Assembly: GCA_012034075.1 (NCBI GenBank)
Contig: JAAURD010000004.1
Coordinates: 1 to 60,192, forward strand
Direction: 5' to 3'
Origin: Chloroflexaceae bacterium
Lineage (GTDB): Bacteria > Chloroflexota > Chloroflexia > Chloroflexales > Chloroflexaceae
Length of the DNA stretch: 60,192 nucleotides
How positions within the stretch are numbered: the stretch's first letter is position 1; each line of letters begins with the position of its first letter. The notes beneath the pieces were generated by a model, which was given only the letters and a program-made list of their open reading frames with translations, was not told the DNA's origin and did no database searches. A program made the translations under genes and the position numbers. Below are positions 1-6,257 of this stretch, piece after piece.

Positions 1-29
1 AACGCTTTCAAGAAATGGTCGGTTTTCAT
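1..29 (-). CDS. 5' end of a gene running off the left edge
   Basis: Only the first nine codons lie in the window (MKTDHFLKA). The ATG at 29 is preceded on the minus strand by AAAGGA four bases upstream, a good ribosome binding site. An extended -10 box lies at 94-102. A second ATG at 42 is open in another frame but has no ribosome binding site. The product cannot be identified from nine residues. Confidence 0.4.
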
Positions 30-93
30 CAAGTCCTTTCATGCAGCTGCGCGACTCGTCGTGGAGGCTCGCACAACGCTTGTTGCTCTTGTC

Positions 94-102
94 AGTATAG
101 CA
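94..102 (-). promoter_or_regulatory. extended -10 promoter (TGcTATACT)
   Basis: The minus strand reads TGCTATACT. The same core occurs before rplS, tgt and the cupin gene in this window. No good -35 is seen, as expected for an extended -10. It would serve the partial gene starting at 29, with a leader of roughly 58 nt. Confidence 0.4.
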
Positions 103-123
103 CAGCTGTGGAACGAATGCGCG

Positions 124-140
124 GGTGGCTAGAGGCCACC
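124..140. repeat. short intergenic palindrome (6-5-6 stem-loop)
   Basis: GGTGGC, a 5-nt loop TAGAG, then GCCACC: a perfect 6 bp stem. It resembles in geometry the 7-5-7 hairpins at 6168, 14242 and 36056 but lacks their downstream GCTACGC. It lies between the 3' end of the glycosyltransferase gene and the partial gene, with no T tract. Confidence 0.4.
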
Positions 141-263
141 GCTCGCTGCTCGCTGGTCTCGCCAACGCCGATCTAAACCTGGCAGTTTTACCCCATTGCA
201 CAGCCAGGGAGCGTATGTTAGTTTGACTAATACTTGTTATCCAAAGTAGCGTAGAGCGGTCTT

Positions 264-2234
264 TCAGTCTGTCTGTGTGGGCTGGGTCTGGCTGGTTGTG
301 GGCCTGAAAAGCAAGTCAAGCAGCAGCCAGAGCAGCAGCAGCAGGTTCAGGCTGGCGAGCAGCCACGGCAGCGCCGATGCCGCAATGGCATCCTGTTGCG
401 GGCCGATAAAGCCATCGAGCGTGCCGAGAATATTGAGCGTAGCGCTAGCAGTCAGGAGCACAAAGGGCAGTACCATCAGCGGCCGTGCGGCAATGGTGAG
501 CGCCAGAAAGGCGAGGCACAAAAAGAGGTAGCGCTCGTGAATTTGCGTGGGCAAGCTGAAAAAAGCTAGCGCCAGCACCGCCGCCGCCAGGGCGATAGTG
601 AGCGCATGGCAGTGGTGCAACAGCCGCCACACAATCAGCAGGGTGACACTGCCAAGCAGCAGCAGGCCAACCAGACGGTAGGAGAGCGGGCCAACCAACA
701 GCTCGGTGTCGAGTGCGCCGGAGTCATGGGCCATGACGTACCAGAGGTTGTAGGCGCCCGCAGTGACACGGGGAAAGCGCCCGACCGAACCCAGTGCTGC
801 TTGCAATAGTCCCGTCGTTTGCCCAGCGAGCAGCAGCGGCAGCATGCCCACGAGCAGCGTCACGGCCGCGATAGCCGCGCCGATCAGCACGCCACGGCTG
901 CGATAGCGGCACAGTGTAGCGGCGTAGAGCACCGGCGCCAGCACAATCGCCTGCGGTTTGATCAGCAGTGCCATCGCCCAGCACCACCAGCTCCAACGCC
1001 CACTTGCTCGCTCAAACAGCACGACCATGGCAACCATCGGCAGCATCAGTAGGGCATCAACCTGGCCCCACCAGGCAACGTTGATCCACACCGGCGGCGC
1101 CAGCGCATACAGCGCCGTAATCGCTGTAGCACGCCAGGCTGAGACCCAGCGGCGGCTCCACCACCAGAGCAGCAGCAGAGTGAGCAGATCTGCGACCAGT
1201 GCTGGCAGCTTGATCAGGCTCATGGTGCTGGGAGTCAGTGGTGCATCGAAGGTGCCACCCAGCGGACGCACCCACTGGCTCAGGCCAGTCAGCAGGTACA
1301 GGCGCAGCGGCATATAGTCGCCATCAAAGAGGTAGGCGCCGGCCAGCCCTTCGTGAAAGAGAAAACGCATTCGGCGGGCAGCCAGTTCCATATCACCAAC
1401 CGGGTCGGGCGCTCCAAACCATGGCAGACGCACGAGTAGGGCCAGCAGCCATACGGCAACGATATGGCGCCAGTCAATGGGTGGGAAGTGTGGGGCATGC
1501 CAGGTAGCACAGGGCAGCGTACAATGATCAACAAGGACGGACAGCAGGGCAGTGACAGTGAGCAGGATAGAGAGTGGCACGAGCAGGGCATAGTGCCAGC
1601 CAGCGATAGATTGCCAGCCTAGCAGCGAGGCTTGCAGCGCTATGATGATGGCGGCGCTGGTCGCAGGTTGCAAGCCAGCGGTGCGTATAAGAACATAAAC
1701 GCTACTGCTGGCACATATCAGAGCGATCAGAACATGCAATGGGAGGCTGCCACCGCCGAACAGGGCAAACTGGCTGACCATCAGGCCGAGGTGGCGCTGG
1801 TTTACGAGCATTGTAGGCGATTGCAAGGTGAGATTGAGTCGTTCGGCTGGGGGCGCATCCAGGAGGAAACGGTACTGGCGCCAGCCGGGTGTAACGGTGA
1901 ACGCGATTGATGTATCAGCGGCGGTGAGTTGCAGCGGCACGGGCTGACTGGTGCCACTAGCGAGACGCAGGCGCAGGGCCACACGTCCGCCGGGGTTGGG
2001 CAGCGCGGCAAGGCTTTGGGCCTGGGTCCAACGGTAGTGCTCGGTTTGCTCAGACGCAGTTTCCGGGGCATGCCAGGCCTTGAGTGGGAGCAGCACCGGT
2101 GGCGCTACGATATCGAGCACGGTGCTGCGTGGCGCAAGATAGGCGCACCAGCCCAGCAGGATCGCAGCAGCCACGATGACGAGCAGGGCGAGCAGGTCGG
2201 CGCGGGTGATGGGCATGCTACGATGAGAGCGCAT
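264..2234 (-). CDS. polytopic membrane glycosyltransferase (GT39/GT87-like)
   Basis: A 656-residue integral membrane protein with about a dozen hydrophobic segments. Visible signatures of lipid-linked-sugar (GT-C fold) glycosyltransferases are an early acidic loop motif (PVGDMEL, around residue 277), the WWGQVDALL stretch around residue 388, KPQAIVLAP and a late PTQIHERYLF loop. Members use a polyprenyl-phosphate sugar and act on the outer face of the membrane. An N-terminal segment of about 100 residues between the first two membrane spans looks like an extracytoplasmic beta domain. The ATG at 2234 precedes MRSHRSMPITRADLL; an alternative ATG lies six codons on. The acceptor and sugar cannot be told. 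It stands alone, with a hairpin at 2318 separating it from the upstream small gene. Confidence 0.75.
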   Translation of the reverse strand: MRSHRSMPITRADLLALLVIVAAAILLGWCAYLAPRSTVLDIVAPPVLLPLKAWHAPETASEQTEHYRWTQAQSLAALPNPGGRVALRLRLASGTSQPVPLQLTAADTSIAFTVTPGWRQYRFLLDAPPAERLNLTLQSPTMLVNQRHLGLMVSQFALFGGGSLPLHVLIALICASSSVYVLIRTAGLQPATSAAIIIALQASLLGWQSIAGWHYALLVPLSILLTVTALLSVLVDHCTLPCATWHAPHFPPIDWRHIVAVWLLALLVRLPWFGAPDPVGDMELAARRMRFLFHEGLAGAYLFDGDYMPLRLYLLTGLSQWVRPLGGTFDAPLTPSTMSLIKLPALVADLLTLLLLWWWSRRWVSAWRATAITALYALAPPVWINVAWWGQVDALLMLPMVAMVVLFERASGRWSWWCWAMALLIKPQAIVLAPVLYAATLCRYRSRGVLIGAAIAAVTLLVGMLPLLLAGQTTGLLQAALGSVGRFPRVTAGAYNLWYVMAHDSGALDTELLVGPLSYRLVGLLLLGSVTLLIVWRLLHHCHALTIALAAAVLALAFFSLPTQIHERYLFLCLAFLALTIAARPLMVLPFVLLTASATLNILGTLDGFIGPQQDAIAASALPWLLASLNLLLLLWLLLDLLFRPTTSQTQPTQTD

Positions 2235-2317
2235 GCAATGCGGAGCGACGGGAGTCGTTGGGTGGTATGGTCAAAGAAGGACGAATGGGCTGTATCATAC
2301 TTTCTATTTGGGATATC

Positions 2318-2350
2318 CAATGCGTCGACGTATCATACGCCGACGCATTG
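2318..2350 (-). terminator. strong hairpin downstream of the Pmp3-like gene
   Basis: Two 14-nt arms (CAATGCGTCGACGT and ACGCCGACGCATTG) pair with a single mismatch around the 5-nt loop ATCAT. It begins 37 nt after the stop of the small gene at 2388 and before the glycosyltransferase start. No T tract follows on the minus strand, so it may be a weak terminator or a 3'-end stabiliser. Confidence 0.5.
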
Positions 2351-2387
2351 TTGGAACTGAAGATTGGCCTATGCACCGGAGAATCAC

Positions 2388-2555
2388 CTACTTATGGCGA
2401 GCAATCACCCATACAGCATGCACAAGACCGGGAATATACCCCAGCAACGTAAGCACAATGTTGATCCAGAACTGCAACCCAAAACCGACTTGCAGGAAGA
2501 CCCCGACGGGGGGAATAATGACCGACATGATTAAGCGACAGCCATCCATCATCAT
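2388..2555 (-). CDS. Pmp3/YqaE family small membrane peptide (UPF0057)
   Basis: A 55-residue hydrophobic peptide that matches the Pmp3/YqaE family over nearly its whole length: two membrane helices with the hallmark PPVGVFL segment, a polar turn (QVGFGLQFWINI), then LTLLGYIPGLVHAVWVI. Family members are about 50-60 residues long and are linked to membrane potential or stress tolerance in yeast and plants; the bacterial role is unclear. Three successive ATG codons (2555, 2552, 2549) follow GGAGGTG, so the first or second is the likely start; an upstream ATG at 2573 lies before the Shine-Dalgarno and is rejected. It is monocistronic. Confidence 0.85.
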   Translation of the reverse strand: MMMDGCRLIMSVIIPPVGVFLQVGFGLQFWINIVLTLLGYIPGLVHAVWVIARHK

Positions 2556-2880
2556 ACAGCACCTCCATACCATGCTCTTTTCCCACTATAGCTTACCGCA
2601 TGCATGGGACAGCCGTCAAACGCCGGGGCGCGGGTGGGTTTGCAATGCGGGGATGGCTGGGAGCCGGGATGGCTCGGATGGAGCGCGGTCGTTCCGAGCG
2701 CATGCAGGCAGCGATCGCGCCACAGTGTGGCAGCAGGGCCGGGCATGAAGAGCTAACACAGCATAGCATGGTACAATACACCACAGGAACCGAACTGCTG
2801 GAGCAGGGCAGGAGCAACTATGGGCCGTTCACCATTTCCGGGTATGGCCCCGTTTCTCGAAGATAGTTCATTGTAGGTAG
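2556..2880. other. intergenic region with a GC-rich block
   Basis: No convincing gene. Positions 2620-2760 are strongly GC-rich compared with the flanks and contain GGATGGCT twice plus small inverted repeats (GGCTGGGAGCC). A structured RNA is possible, but I recognise no SRP, RNase P or tmRNA signature on either strand. Confidence 0.4.
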
Positions 2881-2909
2881 TTGCTGGTAGCGACACAACA
2901 CCGTATAAT
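2881..2909 (+). promoter_or_regulatory. promoter TTGCTG-17-TATAAT for the DUF218 gene
   Basis: TTGCTG at 2881-2886, a 17 bp spacer and a perfect TATAAT at 2904-2909. Only six bases separate the -10 box from the ATG at 2916, so transcription should begin at or beside the start codon (leaderless or nearly so). Confidence 0.7.
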
Positions 2910-2915
2910 ATCAGG

Positions 2916-3500
2916 ATGATGTCACGCAACCGATTCCATCAGGCGATCCGGCTGATGATCTTTCTGAGCACCCCCGTTATCATCGCTATTCTGTTGGTCT
3001 GTATGCTTGTGGTGTTGCAAAGCCAGCGTGATGAAGCGCGTTCGTGCGATGCGATTGTGGTTGCACCGCAACAGCAGATCCAGCAGGAGCAGCTTGATCA
3101 TGCTCTGAGCCTCTACCGGCAAGGCTATGCGCCGCATCTGCTGATCCGTGGTATCGATACGGATACAGCTAGAGCGCTTGAGCAGAAGTATGATCTTCCA
3201 GAAGGAACCATTTTGATCGTTGAAAGTGGTCAATATCGTCCATTGCAGCAAGTTGCGCAGCTGGCCTATCAGCATGGGATACAGCGGATCATCCTGGTTG
3301 ATCGACCAGCCAGTATGTTGCTGGCGCTCAAAATGGCCGGTGATCTTGAACTTGAGGGCTATGGCGCACCTTTGCCCGATACGCCACTGCGGGCGGATGA
3401 AGTCTTGCGGGCCAGTCTTGATTACTGGTCCTACATCTTTTTTGGCTCATCTGCGCCGTGTTGCTATTCCATCAGGTCCCAGACCGGGCGTACCACATAG
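2916..3500 (+). CDS. DUF218 (SanA/YdcF/ElyC-like) membrane-anchored protein
   Basis: 194 residues. One N-terminal membrane span (about 13-36) is followed by a DUF218 domain: CDAIVVAP at the first strand, LYRQGYAPHLLI, then EQKYDLPEGTILIVESG and YQHGIQRIILVD. These Rossmann-like proteins (SanA, YdcF, ElyC) are tied to envelope integrity, and their chemistry is poorly known. The start is set by the promoter ending six bases upstream. The C-terminus overlaps the convergent gene by 37 bp and reads oddly after the T6 run at 3438-3443; one extra T there would give a hydrophobic end (FFWLICAVLLFHQ) stopping near 3503. A lost base is therefore possible. Confidence 0.75.
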   Translation: MMSRNRFHQAIRLMIFLSTPVIIAILLVCMLVVLQSQRDEARSCDAIVVAPQQQIQQEQLDHALSLYRQGYAPHLLIRGIDTDTARALEQKYDLPEGTILIVESGQYRPLQQVAQLAYQHGIQRIILVDRPASMLLALKMAGDLELEGYGAPLPDTPLRADEVLRASLDYWSYIFFGSSAPCCYSIRSQTGRTT

Positions 3501-3874
3501 ATTAAAAGAGCCACACCCAGTAGCCCCGCAAACGCGGTAGGTCCGGCTCCAGCCAGAAAATTAATGCCAATGGTGACCAGTGTCAGCAGACCATAGCCGT
3601 AGGCACCCCAGCGACGCCACAGCCAGATTGCTACCATAAAGACGCAGTTTGCCAGCGATATGACCGCAATCGTTGGTAAAAACCAGGCCGGGAAAGACTG
3701 TACCGCTGCACCTGCTTCAGCCGCTGGTGTTCCGCCAAAAATAGCGTAATAAAGGTACGTCACTCCTAACACTGCATTGACAACAAAGGTTACTGCCAGA
3801 AAGGCTCGTAGACAGCCGACAGGTTTACGGTCTTCTTCGGGTAATGCACCGGGTGGGGGCATATCGGGTTGCAT
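3464..3874 (-). CDS. small membrane protein, paralogue of its upstream neighbour
   Basis: 136 residues with an N-terminal proline-rich cytoplasmic stretch and four predicted membrane spans. The ATG at 3874 follows AAGGA at a good distance; the longer reading frame from 3952 lacks such a site and overlaps the previous gene. The segment WLWRRWGAYGYGLLTLVTIG aligns with WKWQRWAVHGFVVVSLIALI in the adjacent gene, so the two are tandem duplicates. No function is known to me. The 3' end overlaps the convergent DUF218 gene. Confidence 0.7.
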   Translation of the reverse strand: MQPDMPPPGALPEEDRKPVGCLRAFLAVTFVVNAVLGVTYLYYAIFGGTPAAEAGAAVQSFPAWFLPTIAVISLANCVFMVAIWLWRRWGAYGYGLLTLVTIGINFLAGAGPTAFAGLLGVALLIYVVRPVWDLME

Positions 3875-3885
3875 AGTTTCGTCCT

Positions 3886-4212
3886 TCAATCCATTTGACT
3901 CCAGATAACCCGTACTAGGGCGAGCATGACAATCACGTTGAGTAAAATCCATAGAGCAAGCATGCCCAGTTCAGAGGCGAGGCTGATAATCAGCGCAATC
4001 AGCGACACAACCACAAAGCCATGAACAGCCCATCGTTGCCATTTCCAGATACCGATAGCCAGACCACTGTTGATGGTAACCAGCAGCGATACCACGGGAA
4101 TGCGCCAGGCGGGCAGATTGGGGAGCATTTCGGCAAAGATGGCGGCGCCGGCCAGATGAAAGAGCGCAAGGAGCGGATTAAGAAGGACTGTTAGCAGCAG
4201 GAGCGAGTTCAT
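3886..4212 (-). CDS. small four-span membrane protein
   Basis: 108 residues, almost entirely hydrophobic, about four membrane spans. The ATG at 4212 (MNSLLLLTVLL) follows GAGGG five bases upstream; the frame is open further up but there overlaps the DUF92 gene. It carries the W-x-W-x-R-W motif shared with the next gene downstream (11 bp gap), indicating a duplicated pair in one operon with the DUF92 gene. The function is unknown. Confidence 0.7.
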   Translation of the reverse strand: MNSLLLLTVLLNPLLALFHLAGAAIFAEMLPNLPAWRIPVVSLLVTINSGLAIGIWKWQRWAVHGFVVVSLIALIISLASELGMLALWILLNVIVMLALVRVIWSQMD

Positions 4213-4238
4213 GCATCCCTCATGCTTGCGCTCACTGG

Positions 4239-5078
4239 TCATACCAATGATCCTATGAGTGCTGCAATGATGATGGCAACGGCAGCACCAGCCAACGAGC
4301 TGATCAGGTTGACCAGATCGTTGTTGAGCCAGGGCCAACCCCGCACAAAGGTATTGGGTGTGCCATCACGCCCGACCCGTTTTTCGGTCTCTTTGCCGCT
4401 GGGATACCGATACATGGCCTGGACGGTAGCGCCCATCAGGCTATCGGTGAGCGAGCCAGCCACGCCACCACAGAGGCCGGCCAGAATCACCCACCACGGA
4501 GGGTTTAATGCCTGCCCGCTAAACACCTGCTCGAGGAGTAAAAAACAGAACATGGCCAGACCAATGAGTAATGCCCCGACAGCCGTCGCGCTGGTGCCAA
4601 GCACGGTAACGCCGCCAGAGGTGCCAGGCTCTACCACACGACCGGAGGTAATCATCCGTGGTGGTTTGGTGCTGAGTGTACCCAGTTCGGTAGCCCAGGT
4701 ATCGGCAGTAACGGTTGCCATGGTACCAATAAAGGCGGCCAATACAAACGCAGGTTCACCCATAAGACCGTATATGGTAGCAAGCAATGCACCGATGCCA
4801 CCATTGGCAACCGCCTGAGCAAAATCGCGCTTGCCGCCTTTATCAAATTTTTCGCCGGCCCGTTGTTCCTTGACCCGCGCTTTATACCGTGAGAGCAGCG
4901 TACTGGATACAAAAAAGGTAATCAGTAACAGTCCCCAGGGCCAGCCACCGAAGCCAAAGGTGAGGGTGCCCGTCAATACCGCGCCGGCCCAGCCACTGAC
5001 GGTTAACGAGCCACGCCAGTACGCCAGTCCGCCAATCGCACTACTTAATACCAGGCCGATAAGAATATTGCCTACCAT
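4239..5078 (-). CDS. DUF92 family integral membrane protein (TMEM19/VTE6-like)
   Basis: 279 residues with about six membrane spans. Diagnostic DUF92 stretches are SRYKARVKEQRAGEKFDKGG (62-81), GKRDFAQAVANGGIGAL, TADTWATELG (124-133) and GRVVEPGTSGGVTVLG (146-161). Plant VTE6, a phytyl-phosphate kinase, and animal TMEM19 belong here; a bacterial prenyl-phosphate kinase role is inference only. It begins MVGNILIGLVLSSAIGG at 5078. The two small membrane protein genes follow it on the same strand after 26 bp. Confidence 0.85.
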   Translation of the reverse strand: MVGNILIGLVLSSAIGGLAYWRGSLTVSGWAGAVLTGTLTFGFGGWPWGLLLITFFVSSTLLSRYKARVKEQRAGEKFDKGGKRDFAQAVANGGIGALLATIYGLMGEPAFVLAAFIGTMATVTADTWATELGTLSTKPPRMITSGRVVEPGTSGGVTVLGTSATAVGALLIGLAMFCFLLLEQVFSGQALNPPWWVILAGLCGGVAGSLTDSLMGATVQAMYRYPSGKETEKRVGRDGTPNTFVRGWPWLNNDLVNLISSLAGAAVAIIIAALIGSLV

Positions 5079-5190
5079 ACGTCAACCATGCTTGCTCTAT
5101 CAACGATCAAAACGGGATGTTGTTCGGTACAACACCCCGCTGATTATACCAGATTGTAAGCAGAGCAATGGAGACGTTCGGTGCAGCAGA

Positions 5191-5703
5191 TCAGGCAGCC
5201 GCACCGCTGACGGTGACGGGTTGTGGCATGGCCCGTTCGTGCCCGTGAACCATCTGATCCTGCTCTTTCAGTCGCTTTGGTATCTGGGCTACTGCATGTT
5301 TGAGTTCACGCCGCACCAGATCTTCGACAGCAATAGTTGGTACAAAGTTAGCCATTGGGCCGAGAAACGGTCGGAGATCGAGGTTCAATTGAATATTGAC
5401 TTCGGTGCCCCGCGCCGTTGGCTTGATGATCCACTCGTTTTTCACGGGCAATGGGTTGTTTACGGTAAAGATAATGTTTCCTGGCTCAATCCACTCCAGC
5501 ACACCATCGCAACGGATAAGGCCAAACATGCCACCGATGGAAATATACATGACCACGTGGGCTGTGGTCGGGCTGGTGCGTTCGTACTCAACCCGTGACA
5601 GGCGTGGCATCAAGGTTTTTAAACCACTCGGGTCGGAAAGGGCGTCAAACACTTGCTTTGGTGTTGCTCCATTGACATAGCTTTGCAGATGTACCGTTAT
5701 CAT
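5191..5703 (-). CDS. SRPBCC (START/polyketide cyclase-like) family protein
   Basis: 170 residues fitting the helix-grip SRPBCC fold: an early helix (ATPKQVFDALSDPSGLKTLM), a run of beta strands (HVVMYISIGG, GNIIFTVNNPLP, EVNIQLNLDLR) and a long C-terminal helix (VEDLVRRELKHAVAQIPKRL). Such proteins bind hydrophobic ligands or act as cyclases; the ligand is unknown. The ATG at 5703 has AAGGAG six bases upstream, so the longer in-frame start at 5760 is rejected. It has a near-consensus promoter and an unusual set of upstream repeats (5786-6020), implying regulated expression. Confidence 0.75.
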   Translation of the reverse strand: MITVHLQSYVNGATPKQVFDALSDPSGLKTLMPRLSRVEYERTSPTTAHVVMYISIGGMFGLIRCDGVLEWIEPGNIIFTVNNPLPVKNEWIIKPTARGTEVNIQLNLDLRPFLGPMANFVPTIAVEDLVRRELKHAVAQIPKRLKEQDQMVHGHERAMPQPVTVSGAAA

Positions 5704-5774
5704 TTCGTCTCCTTTTGCAGCGTGTTTTCTTGTTCGTTCATTCCACTCTGTGCGAACCATGTTTTGACACTCTT

Positions 5775-5803
5775 ATTATACAGCCTTTGCACAGGTTTGT
5801 CAA
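5775..5803 (-). promoter_or_regulatory. consensus promoter TTGACA-17-TATAAT for the SRPBCC gene
   Basis: On the minus strand TTGACA (5803-5798), a 17 bp spacer and TATAAT (5780-5775): both hexamers are perfect. The spacer carries CTGTGCAAA, the core of the repeats found further upstream, so a regulator bound there would touch the polymerase site directly. Confidence 0.85.
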
Positions 5804-6020
5804 TACCTTATGCACAATATTTTCTTATTTTCATGATAAAACGTTGTAAATGTCCAAATGTTCGATGCTGATAAACACGGTTTTAGTGCGTCTCAAAGGG
5901 ATAGGGTATGCTGGAGGGATAGGCCGCTTGTGATGTACATCACGTGCATCTTGTGTAAATGCTTTGCACAGTTTTGCAGAGAAAGCGGGATTATGTTCCA
6001 GGATTTGCACAGTTTTGCAG
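5786..6020 (-). promoter_or_regulatory. operator-like direct repeats TTTGCACAG-TTTG
   Basis: TTTGCACAGGTTTG at 5786-5799 and the identical 17-mer TTTGCACAGTTTTGCAG at 5963-5979 and 6004-6020. Read on the minus strand each 17-mer is two TGCAAA half sites 10 bp (one helical turn) apart. One copy overlaps the -35 and spacer of the SRPBCC promoter; the other two lie about 160-220 bp upstream. The regulator cannot be named. Confidence 0.55.
5929..5944. promoter_or_regulatory. CRP/FNR-like palindrome
   Basis: TGTGATGTACATCACG contains a perfect 14 bp palindrome, GTGATGTACATCAC (5930-5943). It fits the CRP-type consensus TGTGA-N6-TCACA with one mismatch in the last base. It lies between the repeat copies upstream of the SRPBCC gene. 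Confidence 0.5.
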
Positions 6021-6107
6021 GGCATAGCCGCGCAACACTATCTGCGAACTGGCACTCCTCGTAGGGAGAACAGAACGAACAGTGTTATGGTACATGGTAT
6101 CGTAAGG

Positions 6108-6253
6108 GTATCTGCTACCAAATTCGGTTCATGGATAAAAGGTATCCCGATTCAGTATCAGACGGCGGTGCGGCTTGCCGCCGCACGCAAAGCGGCAACG
6201 AGGTGCTACGCGTCCGAGCAAAGAACATTACCCGTGATCACCTGAATTTGGTA
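6108..6253. mobile_element. MITE-like dispersed element with inverted ends
   Basis: TACCAAATTC (6116-6125) and its inverse GAATTTGGTA (6244-6253) bracket about 138 bp. Inside is a perfect 7-5-7 hairpin (GTGCGGC-TTGCC-GCCGCAC, 6168-6186) followed by GCTACGC (6205-6211). The left end, about 6108-6162, is homologous in inverse orientation to 28100-28160, sharing a 17 bp identical core (ATGAACCGAATTTGGTA). No transposase gene is present. Non-autonomous element or repeat relic is inference. Confidence 0.5.
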
Positions 6254-6257
6254 TGAT

